DNA from: Terriglobales bacterium
Lineage (GTDB): Bacteria > Acidobacteriota > Terriglobia > Terriglobales > Acidobacteriaceae
NCBI GenBank assembly: GCA_016201265.1
Contig: JACQDD010000154.1
Coordinates: forward strand, 1-44,491
DNA length: 44,491 nt
Direction of reading: 5' to 3'
Shown here: piece after piece, positions 1 to 9,282 of the stretch
How the letters are laid out: each line of letters starts with the position of its first letter
How positions within the stretch are numbered: the first letter of the stretch is position 1
The notes under the pieces: model-generated
What the model was told of the DNA's origin: nothing
The model's input: the letters and a program-made list of their open reading frames with translations, nothing else
Database searches by the model: none
Position numbers and translations under genes: made by a program

Positions 1-103
1 CTATCTTAGGACTGACCGCGGCGACCACCGCCCGCTGTCTGCTCAATTGGCAGCCGGACTCCTGTACGTCATTCGGTCCTGATAGCGGCGGCGGTGATAA
101 AGC

Positions 104-2335
104 TTATCGCCGGAATGTCCAGCGGAGCTTTACGGCGATGGCATCGCTTTGTGGCACGATGCTGGTGTCGTGAGGGCTCAGGATCAGTCGCTGCCAGCCC
201 CGGTTCCATACAAGAAATAAGTCATTCCCCGGCTTGATCGTCCAGCGGAGCCGCGTATTCGTACCGACACTTTGAGATTCGGTGTCATACTGCACAAAAC
301 TGCTCAGCACGAGATTCGGAGTCCACGCATACGCACCCTGCAGCTGCCACAGGCGTTGCACAAAGTTGCCTTCCGGAAGCCGTCCAAAATCATTCTCCGC
401 ATCCGCTTCGAGTTGCACTCGGCCCTTTGGGGATGTCCACTTGATGTAGTTTTCCCACTGAGTCAAGTGGCCATTGAAGAAAGCGCCGAACCAGTTTGTC
501 GTTCCAAACTGCAATGGCCGGTGACTGCTGGTCTGAGCTTCGAGGCGGTACCGCGTGAACTGGTAAGAACCTGTAGGGATCACGACTCCGGGGGCGATTT
601 CAAAGGGGACCAGCAATATCTCCCCGTGCGGGTTCCAGTTGAACTCGAATCGGTCGCCGGTTTCGAATCGCACGTTGATCGGCGCCATGAAATACTCCCA
701 GGATTCGAGCACTCCCTGTGGGTCTGTGTAGCGGACGTACTCGTTCTCGAAGAACTCCTGGCGGATCCAGCGGAACGGACCGGTCTTGGAAGGGCGCGGT
801 TGGTAGGCGCAAAACGCAGATGTGCGGCGTGTACCAAGCCGCGGAAGAAATCCAAGTAACGGCTCCAGTGCCTCACCGTACTGGTTCACGCTCGTAGCAC
901 AATCCAACAGGTCGTTTGGGTAATCCGCGCTAAAGCCCCAGCCCATCTTGCTGCCGGGTCCAACGTCCCCTTGGGTGGTCGCGGTCCACGCGCCGAACTG
1001 GAGGTTCTTGTTGCCGAGGAACTTCGAAGTGCGCCATACAGCATCGACGCCCGCCAGCGTATTGTTACGGAACGCTGCCGGATCGCCGTGAGTTAAGATC
1101 GCTCCGACTCGGAGGTTTTCATTGAAGTCGTAAGAGACACGACCGGCGAACAAATTCGTGCCGGGGACTACCGTGGATGGCAGTCCAAGGTCCTGTACGA
1201 CTTGGCTGGGCACGGTCGTTTCACGCGTCTGCACATCCAGAGCGGCGAGATTCCATTTTCCGATGCGCCCATTTAGTTTGACGCCAGCGTCGATTGGAAT
1301 CTGGGCGCCGTCCAGCAGCCCCACGTTTCGACTGAAGAATGGGATGAACTGCTCTCCAAGATTCAGCCCGAAAGCGTACTGATTTGCTCCTTCCAGGAAA
1401 AAGGAGCGTTTCTCCGGGAAGAAGAGCGGGAAGCGAGTGAGATTGATCTGCCGGGTATCGACTTCGGTCTCGGCAAAGTCGGTGTTGGCGGTGAAGACGG
1501 TAACCAACTGCGGAGTAATCTTCCAGGTGATCTCGCCACCCACAGCTCCCTGCCATGCTCGTGGCCTCTCGCCGTAGAAGCGCGTGGTCTTTCCCGTCGC
1601 ATACGGAGTGATCTCGATGCCTTTGCCTTGTTGTAGCTCTCCAACTCCGGTCAACCGGCCGGCACGACTCAGATCGTATAAGAATGAGTCCAACGTCGGC
1701 GACGACCAGCGCAACCACAGGCGTTCGCGTGGAATAAATCGCTCCAAGTTCAGTCCCCAATCGTTCAGGCGGGGAGTGAAGCTCAGGGTACACGATGGAA
1801 TGACAATCTCCGCCGACCAACCGTCAGGCGTCCTCGCGGTGTGCGCATCCCAAATACCGTCCCAGTCGAGCGAGGCGCTCTCTGACCTGGAAATCAACCC
1901 GTCTACTCGCGCTCCGGCCGCGTTGATCTGGAAGTCGTCGCCTTTCATATCGCCGTCGCGTCGCATGGTGTGAATGGCGATGCGTCGCGGATCAGGATCT
2001 TTGCAGGTAAAGCCGAAATAGATTCGGTCGCTGGTCACGATGACCTGGACTTGGGTTTCATAAGGTGTCGGCTGTCCCGGTTTCGGGGCCTGCTGTACGA
2101 GTGTCATTACTGGCGCATCTCGCCAAGCCGGTTCGTTCAATAGACCGTCCAATGTTATCGAGGCGGACGAGGTAGCTGAGGCCTTTACATCAGGCCCATC
2201 ATCGGAACGGGCACTTGCTAGAGTAGCGGTGACCAATAGCACACATAAGAACCAGTGCCGTCGACTTCGGCGATGACTTGGAGGCCCAGCGATCAGTTTG
2301 AGCGATCCTGGTCCCGGTCTGTTTCTCCTGTTCAT
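104..2335 (-). CDS. DUF5916 / carbohydrate-binding family 9-like protein with putative C-terminal outer-membrane barrel
   Basis: N-terminal 'ITLDGLLNEPAWRDAPVM...VQVIVTSDRIYFGFTCKDPDP' is typical of the CBM9-like domain; long barrel-like C-terminus ending 'KLRWTFRR'. Start placed at MNRRNRPG (2335) so it no longer overlaps the MFS gene (ORF track begins at 2416). Confidence 0.75.
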   Translation of the reverse strand: MNRRNRPGPGSLKLIAGPPSHRRSRRHWFLCVLLVTATLASARSDDGPDVKASATSSASITLDGLLNEPAWRDAPVMTLVQQAPKPGQPTPYETQVQVIVTSDRIYFGFTCKDPDPRRIAIHTMRRDGDMKGDDFQINAAGARVDGLISRSESASLDWDGIWDAHTARTPDGWSAEIVIPSCTLSFTPRLNDWGLNLERFIPRERLWLRWSSPTLDSFLYDLSRAGRLTGVGELQQGKGIEITPYATGKTTRFYGERPRAWQGAVGGEITWKITPQLVTVFTANTDFAETEVDTRQINLTRFPLFFPEKRSFFLEGANQYAFGLNLGEQFIPFFSRNVGLLDGAQIPIDAGVKLNGRIGKWNLAALDVQTRETTVPSQVVQDLGLPSTVVPGTNLFAGRVSYDFNENLRVGAILTHGDPAAFRNNTLAGVDAVWRTSKFLGNKNLQFGAWTATTQGDVGPGSKMGWGFSADYPNDLLDCATSVNQYGEALEPLLGFLPRLGTRRTSAFCAYQPRPSKTGPFRWIRQEFFENEYVRYTDPQGVLESWEYFMAPINVRFETGDRFEFNWNPHGEILLVPFEIAPGVVIPTGSYQFTRYRLEAQTSSHRPLQFGTTNWFGAFFNGHLTQWENYIKWTSPKGRVQLEADAENDFGRLPEGNFVQRLWQLQGAYAWTPNLVLSSFVQYDTESQSVGTNTRLRWTIKPGNDLFLVWNRGWQRLILSPHDTSIVPQSDAIAVKLRWTFRR

Positions 2336-2342
2336 GCTCGTT

Positions 2343-3557
2343 CTAGTGCTCCTCCGGTGGTCTAAGCTTCCGAAAAGCACGATAGAGGAGCAGGTCGTAA
2401 CTGATCTTTGCCCCACCGCCGATCACCAGGGGAGTCGAGAAAGCCACGCTCTGCATGAAAAAGCCTGCCACGGTCGAGCCGATGGCCCAGAACACGTTGC
2501 GCGCCAGATTGGTGATGCCGCTGGCAAATGTCCGCTCACTCGGCAGAACCACTGCCGCCACGTAGGATTGGCGCGTGGGAACGTCCATTTCGACGAGTGC
2601 TTCGCGGCACAGGAACAAGAGCACTGCCAGTTTCAATGAAGGTGCAAAAGCCGCGCCGATCAAGAACAAGCTGGAAGGAAGGTGAGTAAAGACCATCGTG
2701 TTCACCAGGCCAATGCGGCGCGCCAGCCAAGCTGCCCCGAGGTGGGAGGCGGCATTTAGCAGATGCACAGCGAAGAACAGGACACCCAAGCTTTCCTCCG
2801 CCACCCCGAAACGGCGAAAGAACCAGTAGGCAACCAGCGCATCAGTCAGAAACCCACCCCCGAAAGCATCCAGGGAAAACAAGCCCCCCAACTTGGCGAC
2901 GATGTTCTTTGTTTCACGTGAAACTCGTTGCGCAGGGGCTGTGGCTGGCGTGTGGACCTCGACGGCAGCAGAGGCGAATGGGTAAAGGAACGCGGTAGCC
3001 GCACTCAAGAATGCGCACCCGATGAAGACCGCCCTGTAGGACGTGAGCAGCGAAAGCGCGAGCCAACGCTGGAGAAGAAACGGCAGCGCAGCCGCCAGGG
3101 CTCCAAGCGAACCGGCCGCGTCAAGAACAACGTTGTACCAGGACAGGCTCCACGTTCTCGACTCGTCCGTCACCAGTCCGGGAATGATCGCCTGCTCAAG
3201 AGAGAACGCAGCGGAACGATCGGTACCGGTTCCATTCAGCATTCCCACGAAGGCGATCAGCATGAGGATCGGTGCAGCGGGCGTCACAGCCAGGCCCACA
3301 GCACCTGTGGCGCTCAAAAGGGAAAGCAACACCAGTGTGCGTCTCCTTCCCACACGGTCTGCCTGCGCCGTCACGCCGACCGTTGCCAGAGCTGAACCAG
3401 CCAGGCCAGCGGCGATGATCACGCCGATATTGAACGAGGAGAGACCAACACGGAACAAGTAGATTCCGAGAACTACGCCGGTGAGGCCAAAGGTAAATGA
3501 ACGCAGGAAGGCCGCTGCATTGATGACGAGCAGGTCCCTCGATACGGGCACCCTCAT
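2343..3557 (-). CDS. MFS transporter
   Basis: 404 aa with about 12 hydrophobic segments and 'AQADRVGRRRTLVLLSLLSATGAV' MFS motif; ATGA overlap with the upstream chrB-like gene. Confidence 0.8.
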   Translation of the reverse strand: MRVPVSRDLLVINAAAFLRSFTFGLTGVVLGIYLFRVGLSSFNIGVIIAAGLAGSALATVGVTAQADRVGRRRTLVLLSLLSATGAVGLAVTPAAPILMLIAFVGMLNGTGTDRSAAFSLEQAIIPGLVTDESRTWSLSWYNVVLDAAGSLGALAAALPFLLQRWLALSLLTSYRAVFIGCAFLSAATAFLYPFASAAVEVHTPATAPAQRVSRETKNIVAKLGGLFSLDAFGGGFLTDALVAYWFFRRFGVAEESLGVLFFAVHLLNAASHLGAAWLARRIGLVNTMVFTHLPSSLFLIGAAFAPSLKLAVLLFLCREALVEMDVPTRQSYVAAVVLPSERTFASGITNLARNVFWAIGSTVAGFFMQSVAFSTPLVIGGGAKISYDLLLYRAFRKLRPPEEH

Positions 3558-3988
3558 AGGGCTTGACGCGCGAACTCGTAGAGCGCGTCATAGACAGGAA
3601 ACTGCCTGACCAATCGTTCTTCATCGGATAGGCCCATAGCAGCGAAGCCATGGGCAATGGCTCGCAGGCCGATGCCTTCGGGAGCGACCTGCTCCTGCCC
3701 CTTAACGTCGGCAGCACGGACGATCAATGCCAGCCGCTCCAGCCCTGGCGCTTGGAGATGGTAGTCCTCAATGATTGCTTCGAACGAACAGCGTGGACCT
3801 CGATGGTTGAGCTTGACTTCGGAAAGGCGCGGTGCGTCGAAGGGTATCGCATTCTCCCGTGCAGCACTTTCCAGGAGTTGACTCTCTTCCACGAACAAGA
3901 ACTGTGCTTGCGGATCGACGAAGCGTCGAACCAGCCATGGGCAAGCGACGCGATCTACCTTGATGTCTTTGCGCGTAATCCACTTCAT
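3554..3988 (-). CDS. ChrB C-terminal-domain-type protein (chromate resistance protein family)
   Basis: 'MKWITRKDIKVDRVACPWLVRRFVDPQAQFLFVEE...' matches the ChrB C-terminal domain style; start at 3988 preceded by GAGGTGG. Confidence 0.75.
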   Translation of the reverse strand: MKWITRKDIKVDRVACPWLVRRFVDPQAQFLFVEESQLLESAARENAIPFDAPRLSEVKLNHRGPRCSFEAIIEDYHLQAPGLERLALIVRAADVKGQEQVAPEGIGLRAIAHGFAAMGLSDEERLVRQFPVYDALYEFARQAL

Positions 3989-4001
3989 GAATCCACCTCT
4001 A

Positions 4002-4703
4002 TCAGTTAGGACCAACTACGGCGGTCGGTGAAGGCTGGCTCTCGATGCGTTCGATCCTCCCGGACCTCATGAAAACGACCCGTGTGCCAAGCTCTGCACT
4101 TTCCTCGCGGTCATGGGTTACGAACAGAAGAGTGAAACCCAGGGCCTGGTGCAGACGCAGGATTTCCTTGCGCAGACGCCGGTTCAACTCTTCATCCAGG
4201 TTCGACAACGGTTCATCCATGAGAAGCGCTTTCGGCTGGAGAACCAGCGCGCGAGCCAGCGCCACCCGTTGTTGTTGGCCACCAGACAACTCCGTGGGCC
4301 TGGCCTTCAAGTACTCCGTCATCTCGACCAGGCGCAATATCTCGTGAATTCGTTGCTTCCTGTCGGAGGCCGAAAGTTTCCTGGCTCGGAGCCCAAATTC
4401 CAGGTTGCCTTTGACCGATAGATGAGGCCAGAGGGCAAGGTCTTGGAAAACCATTCCAAGGTCACGCTCCTCTGGCTGCCGAAGATTCTGCCCGTCGCGC
4501 GCCACTAGCTCGTTACCAATACTGATTGAGCCGGTGTCTGGGGTTATGAACCCGGCCAACAAACGAAGCACAGTGGTCTTTCCACATCCCGATGGACCGA
4601 GGATGACAATCCGCTCGCCCGGCTCAACGGATAGGGAGAAATCCTCGACCGCGAGGCGGCCGTTATAGGACTTCGAGACGGATTGAAACTCGATAAGCTT
4701 CAA
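4002..4703 (-). CDS. ABC transporter ATP-binding protein
   Basis: Walker A 'GPSGCGKTT', signature 'LSGGQQQRVALARAL', Walker B 'ALLMDEPLSNLD'. Likely TTG start at 4703 overlapping the permease stop (TTGA); the extra N-terminal sequence in the ORF track reads over the permease. Confidence 0.88.
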   Translation of the reverse strand: MKLIEFQSVSKSYNGRLAVEDFSLSVEPGERIVILGPSGCGKTTVLRLLAGFITPDTGSISIGNELVARDGQNLRQPEERDLGMVFQDLALWPHLSVKGNLEFGLRARKLSASDRKQRIHEILRLVEMTEYLKARPTELSGGQQQRVALARALVLQPKALLMDEPLSNLDEELNRRLRKEILRLHQALGFTLLFVTHDREESAELGTRVVFMRSGRIERIESQPSPTAVVGPN

Positions 4704-6286
4704 GCCATCCTCGCAGTCGGCCGAAGCGTTGTGGCCAGAATCACCAGCGGCAGCAGTGCAGCGGCGACCATCAGGATGCAGAGGGCCGCGATCAACTCGG
4801 GAGTGCCGTTGGCCATGAGAGTGAATGTCCGGACGGGCAGCGTGTCGTGACCCGGCGGGTACACCAGCATGGTCATCCCCGTGTCGCGCAGACAGAAAAC
4901 ATATCCCACGATCCATGCTGCAACCAATCCCTTGCGTACCAGCGGCACAACAATACCCACCAGTCGCCTACCCCAATGGACGCCAGCCACCTGTGCTGCT
5001 TCTTCCATGGATGGGGGAACATGCTCCAGCGCCGAGGCGCACATACGGCTGGAGAGTGCCGTGTACTGCGCAAGGTAGCCCAGGATGATGATGGCTGGCG
5101 TGGCATATACAAAGCTCGTGACGCTCCGGTTCCACAGGGAGATCAAACCTATGGCGATGACCGGACCAGGCAAGGTGAAAAGGAAGACAGTCAGGAAGTC
5201 GAGTTTCCTCCACAGGGGCAGTGCTCTCGTCTGAATCAGGTAGCCACACAGAAAACCGATTAACAGCAAGCCCGTAGCTCCGGCCGCGGCGTAGGCCATG
5301 CTGCGAACCAGACTCGCTCCGCCGCGAGCGATCGCTTCGTGGAAAGCGCCTGCGGTAGAAGATCGAACGATGAGCACACCTAGGGGCAGGACCACGAGGA
5401 CGAGCGCGATGATTCCAAGCACGACCAGAAGAAGCGTTCGCCGGGACTTCAGCGCGATAACCATCGTTTGGGCATCTGGACCACGGCGCAGGGCGTAGCT
5501 GCGGCTCCGAAGGAATAGTGCTTCCAGGAAGAGAAGCAAGAATGTTACGAGTCCCAAAGGCAACGCGGCCGCCGTCGCCGCCCCGAAGTTGTAGAAGGCT
5601 GAGAACTGCGCAAAACTCTCAACGGGGAAAACATCAAAGCGCAGGAAAATCGGTACTCCGAATTCTCCCAGTGAAAGCAGAAAGACAACGACTGCGGCCA
5701 GCGATATCCCCGGAGCGATCAGGGGTAGCGTGACGTGCCATAAGGTGCTTGTCCACCCAGATGTCAGTCGGGCTGCTTCCTCGTAGCTCGGCCCGATCGA
5801 GGAAAGCTGCGCCACCGTGATGAGCACAACAATGGGCAGAAATGTCGTTGCGAGGACGAGCACGCAGCCGCCAAGACCGAACAGCCAATCCGACGAATGC
5901 GAAGCTAGTGCAGGCCCCAGCCAGTGCGCGAGGGTGCCTCCGCGCCCCAAGATGTTGAACCACGAGACCGCCAATACGTAGGGCGGGATCGCCATGGGAA
6001 TCGCGAAAAGCAGCAGGAGCGAGCGACGCAGGGGAAGGTCTGACTTGCCGAGTAAGATCCCGAGCGGTGTCCCGATACCAACGGTCAGCAGTGTCGTAAT
6101 GGAAGACAGTGCCAGACTGTGCCCTGCCAGAGTCCATGCACGGCCGGAGGCAAGGAGGCCGCGATAGTAGGCGAAACCCGTGTGGAACTCGGCAGCGAGG
6201 CTCTGGCCGACCATCACGAGAACCGGGACGAGGCCTGCTACCACAACTACACTGACCGCTAACGTTAGCACGAGGCGGCGCGACAT
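4700..6286 (-). CDS. ABC transporter permease, fused double-permease type (iron(III)/ThiP-like)
   Basis: About 530 aa with two repeats of binding-protein-dependent permease EAA motifs ('EEAARLTSG...LPLIAPG' and 'EEAAQVAGVHWGRRLVGIVVPLV'); start MSRRLVLT at 6286 overlaps the SBP stop (TGATG). Confidence 0.87.
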   Translation of the reverse strand: MSRRLVLTLAVSVVVVAGLVPVLVMVGQSLAAEFHTGFAYYRGLLASGRAWTLAGHSLALSSITTLLTVGIGTPLGILLGKSDLPLRRSLLLLFAIPMAIPPYVLAVSWFNILGRGGTLAHWLGPALASHSSDWLFGLGGCVLVLATTFLPIVVLITVAQLSSIGPSYEEAARLTSGWTSTLWHVTLPLIAPGISLAAVVVFLLSLGEFGVPIFLRFDVFPVESFAQFSAFYNFGAATAAALPLGLVTFLLLFLEALFLRSRSYALRRGPDAQTMVIALKSRRTLLLVVLGIIALVLVVLPLGVLIVRSSTAGAFHEAIARGGASLVRSMAYAAAGATGLLLIGFLCGYLIQTRALPLWRKLDFLTVFLFTLPGPVIAIGLISLWNRSVTSFVYATPAIIILGYLAQYTALSSRMCASALEHVPPSMEEAAQVAGVHWGRRLVGIVVPLVRKGLVAAWIVGYVFCLRDTGMTMLVYPPGHDTLPVRTFTLMANGTPELIAALCILMVAAALLPLVILATTLRPTARMA

Positions 6287-7305
6287 CAGTATCCGACCCA
6301 CTCCTTCAGGAACGGTTGAATCTGTTGCATCTTGGCCGCTACTTCGGCGTAGTTGACACTCATAATCTTGAGCTTCTCGATGTGCGGTACATGCGGAGGA
6401 GTGTCGACACCTGGATGAAGCGGAATCTGGGCACAGTTTGCGTAAGCCAGTTTGCGCTCGGTCTCTCGCGAGAGCAGGAAATCGACCAGCTTGTGCGCTT
6501 GGGTTGCATGAGGGCCGCGCTGAATCGCAACAACGGCGTTCGGTACGATGAGAACGCCGATTCCGCCCTCTTGCTGGTCGGGATACACGGCTTCAACGGG
6601 CCTGCCCTGCTGAATGCGGTTGAAGGCGTCGTCGCTGTCGACCAATCCGAATTCGGATTCACCCGATGCAACAAAGTCAGCGCTCTCCCCGTTACTGGTT
6701 GAGATTCTCACACCGTTCTTCTTCGTCTCTTGCAGGAATGCTTTTCCGCGATCATCACCCCAGATGGTAAACAGCGCTGCCATTTCCGCTGTCGTGGTTC
6801 CGAACAGCGGATTGGCTACGACGCCTTTGTTCTTCCATCGTGGTTCGGTGTACGCAAGAACAGAGTGCGGCCCGTCTTTGACGCTCTTGTTGACCAGCAG
6901 AATACGTGCCCGGGCAGAAAATCCCGTCCAATATCCGCTGGCATCCTTGAACGTGGCGGGAATCTCTGCTGCATTCGGAGAAATGTACGGCGCCGCAATG
7001 CCACGCTGCTGAAGCACTGCGGCCCGCATTGGTTCGTTGGCCCAATACACGTCAGCCTGGGGATTGTCCTTTTCGGCAAGCAGGCGATTCATGACGCCGG
7101 TACTCTTGGCTTCTTCGGTGTCATAAACTGCGCGGACTTCGATGCCAGTCTCTTTCTCAAAGTCTTTAAGGATGGGCTCGGCGAATACCTGGTCTTCGCT
7201 GACGTACACCACAACCGTCGGAGCGGTGGAGTGCTTACCGTTACAGGCAATTCCCGTCACTATCAGGGTGACAGTAAACAGCAATATCCACCGACGCTTC
7301 GTCAT
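6286..7305 (-). CDS. ABC transporter extracellular solute-binding protein (iron(III)-family fold)
   Basis: 'VVVYVSEDQVFAEPILKDFEKETGIEVRAVYDTEEAKSTGVMNRLLAEKDNPQADVYWANEP' typical of Fe3+-type SBPs; N-terminal lipoprotein-like signal 'VTGIACNG'; start MTKRRW at 7305 with GGAGGTG upstream. Confidence 0.85.
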   Translation of the reverse strand: MTKRRWILLFTVTLIVTGIACNGKHSTAPTVVVYVSEDQVFAEPILKDFEKETGIEVRAVYDTEEAKSTGVMNRLLAEKDNPQADVYWANEPMRAAVLQQRGIAAPYISPNAAEIPATFKDASGYWTGFSARARILLVNKSVKDGPHSVLAYTEPRWKNKGVVANPLFGTTTAEMAALFTIWGDDRGKAFLQETKKNGVRISTSNGESADFVASGESEFGLVDSDDAFNRIQQGRPVEAVYPDQQEGGIGVLIVPNAVVAIQRGPHATQAHKLVDFLLSRETERKLAYANCAQIPLHPGVDTPPHVPHIEKLKIMSVNYAEVAAKMQQIQPFLKEWVGY

Positions 7306-7345
7306 GAGCACCTCCATGAGTCCGGAACGTCCAACTGGTGCAACC

Positions 7346-8284
7346 TCATTTTGCTGAGTTCGTCTCGTCGAGCGCGCTGCGCAGGGCCTTCGCCAGCCTT
7401 ACCGCGTCGTCATTCGCCCAGAAGTGCATATAGAAGAGTCTCGGCACGTCATCCAGTGCATGGCTGTGCAGGGCTACGGCTTGAATCCCGTTGTCATGCA
7501 GAACCTTCATGACGGGTCCAACCTCTTTCCCCGTCATGGCGAAATCCCCAGCTATTGCCGCCCGTCCATTTCCAGTGGGTTGGAAATTGATCACCGTGCC
7601 TGCCCCCATGGAGGGGGGTGTATCCATCCCTTCTTCGGTGAGCTTTTCGGCACGCGGCGCGCTGTAGTGCAGCACTCCGCCACTCACGTTGCCTTGCCGA
7701 CCCATGATCTTTTCCACAGCGGCGACGTCGAATCCAAGATCCGCCGCGCTTTCCTTTGCGCCGCCACCCGGCGGAAGAGGCGTCTTGGTCAGCCCCACCG
7801 CTTGCTTGATCGTCTGGGCCATCTTCACCGGGTCACCGTGTCCGCCCATGTGGATGTAGGTAATTTTCGGCGATTCGCCGATAAGGTGGTTGTGAACCGC
7901 TGTGACTTCGACTCCTCCGTCTATCAGGGCCTTCATCGCCGGAGCGACTTCGTCGTCAGTGAGGACGAGATCGCCCATAACCATCGCATCGTTGTCGCCG
8001 ACGTGGTGGAAAGCCGCCCAAGCGCCGAGTGCAAGACCTGGCTTGATTTCGGTGCCGGCGAGAGTGACATGAAGGTCTTTGCGCGGCATGTTGAACCGGA
8101 CCACGCCTTCAGGCAGATTCGCTCCTGGAAATCCAAAGACATCTTCGACCGTCTTCCATTCCCCTGCTGCTTTCTGGTCTCCAGTTGTCTGTGCCGGAGA
8201 GTTGATGGACAGGGAGACAAGAAGAATGATTGCCGCAGCAAGGGTGCACGTCCTGATCGATGACAGCTTTGTATTTTTCATCAC
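7346..8284 (-). CDS. DUF1259 family exported protein
   Basis: Two repeats 'GVVRFNMPRKDLHVTLAGTEIKPGLALGAWAAFHHVGDNDAMVMGDLVLTDDEV...VTAVHNHLIGESPKITYIHMGGHGDP'; signal peptide. Confidence 0.8.
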   Translation of the reverse strand: MMKNTKLSSIRTCTLAAAIILLVSLSINSPAQTTGDQKAAGEWKTVEDVFGFPGANLPEGVVRFNMPRKDLHVTLAGTEIKPGLALGAWAAFHHVGDNDAMVMGDLVLTDDEVAPAMKALIDGGVEVTAVHNHLIGESPKITYIHMGGHGDPVKMAQTIKQAVGLTKTPLPPGGGAKESAADLGFDVAAVEKIMGRQGNVSGGVLHYSAPRAEKLTEEGMDTPPSMGAGTVINFQPTGNGRAAIAGDFAMTGKEVGPVMKVLHDNGIQAVALHSHALDDVPRLFYMHFWANDDAVRLAKALRSALDETNSAK

Positions 8285-8317
8285 CTGTTCCTCTCATATA
8301 GTAGTTTGCCATGCCGA

Positions 8318-9136
8318 TTATTTTGCTGTGACTTTTAAGTCGTCGAAATAAGTGACGGAGTCCGCCTTTGTCCACAGTCCGACCTTGCCGGCATCCTTGA
8401 ACGTGTCATCGCTGGCCTCGATCTTCTTGACGCCATCGTAGTAGCAAGTGATCTTGTTCCCGACGGTTTCTACCCGGAGTTCATGCCAAGCACCTGGAGT
8501 GACTTTGAAGTTGGCACCTGCAAACTGTCGACGGCGCCCGTCAACGACATGGTAGAGCCGGTAATTGTCCTCAAGAGCGTTCGCACGGACGATGTAATAG
8601 TTGTTGGGATCTTTCAAACGGAAGACGAGTCCTGCTGCCTGATCGACACTTCCGGAGACCGCCTTGAACTTGACGCTTAGATCCAGATCACGAAATGACC
8701 CTTCGTCGGCTATCAGCAACGGAAAGCGATAATCGGTTTTGTCAGTTGATGTTTGGGCGACGACGTTCGGTTTTGAGGGAGCAGTAGGATCGGCCATCAC
8801 GGCCCATTTGCTCTCCTCGCCCTGACCGGTTCGGGCGCTATGGAATTTGGCAGGCGACCGCCCGGCTGAGTCAGTGTCAAAGTTGTAGGCTAGCTGTTGG
8901 CCCGCGGCTTGTTGGGGTGCCAGCTTTTCGGCTGCGGAAGCCGTCGGTGCCGCCGTACCCGATTCGTCTTCGTCGGCATCCGGCTTTTCTTCGGGCTTTT
9001 GTTGGGTCGCTGACTGGCTCGCGGACGCGGCGGAAGTGCTCGTGCGCTTCTCATCCTCGTCACTGTTATTACAGGCCAGGAGAGCTGTCAATCCTAAAAG
9101 CACGACGGCAACCAGAGAGATTTTAGGCGTGGCCAT
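8318..9136 (-). CDS. Lipoprotein with LamG/DUF1080-like (concanavalin-type) domain
   Basis: Lipobox-like 'LGLTALLACNNSD', low-complexity linker, then 'LSVKFKAVSGSVDQAAGLVFRLKDPNNYYIVRANALEDNYRLY...GAWHELRVETVGNKITCYYDGVKK'. Start MATPKISL at 9136 with AAGGAG. Confidence 0.7.
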   Translation of the reverse strand: MATPKISLVAVVLLGLTALLACNNSDEDEKRTSTSAASASQSATQQKPEEKPDADEDESGTAAPTASAAEKLAPQQAAGQQLAYNFDTDSAGRSPAKFHSARTGQGEESKWAVMADPTAPSKPNVVAQTSTDKTDYRFPLLIADEGSFRDLDLSVKFKAVSGSVDQAAGLVFRLKDPNNYYIVRANALEDNYRLYHVVDGRRRQFAGANFKVTPGAWHELRVETVGNKITCYYDGVKKIEASDDTFKDAGKVGLWTKADSVTYFDDLKVTAK

Positions 9137-9201
9137 AAGGTGCTCCTTTGCTTCCCAATTGGAGGGTGGTAGCACCTTAAACGAACGGGATTAATTGGCT
9201 C

Positions 9202-9227
9202 TGAACCCAGCATGAAATTTCGTTCAG
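9202..9227. promoter_or_regulatory. Putative OmpR-family response-regulator box (copy A)
   Basis: TGAA at 9202 and 9213 (11-bp spacing) followed by CATGAAATTTCGTTCAG; near-identical copy at 11420-11445. Confidence 0.5.
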
Positions 9228-9282
9228 GATTCGGGTGCGAAAAATTCGAGTGGCGAGCAGGGCTCTGAACATAACGCGGCTG

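Noticed and set aside
272-859. 195-aa plus-strand ORF
   Set aside because: Antisense shadow of the DUF5916 gene; no recognisable domain, typical of high-GC overlapping frames.
1221-1820. 199-aa minus-strand ORF
   Set aside because: Alternative frame inside the DUF5916 gene with low-complexity Arg-rich composition.
4704-4916. N-terminal extension of the ABC ATPase in the ORF track
   Set aside because: Reads over the permease C-terminus in another frame; the TTG at 4703 overlapping the permease stop fits better.
6730-7512. 260-aa plus-strand ORF
   Set aside because: Antisense to the solute-binding protein and DUF1259 genes; no domain signal.
7424-8263. 279-aa plus-strand ORF
   Set aside because: Antisense shadow of the DUF1259 gene.
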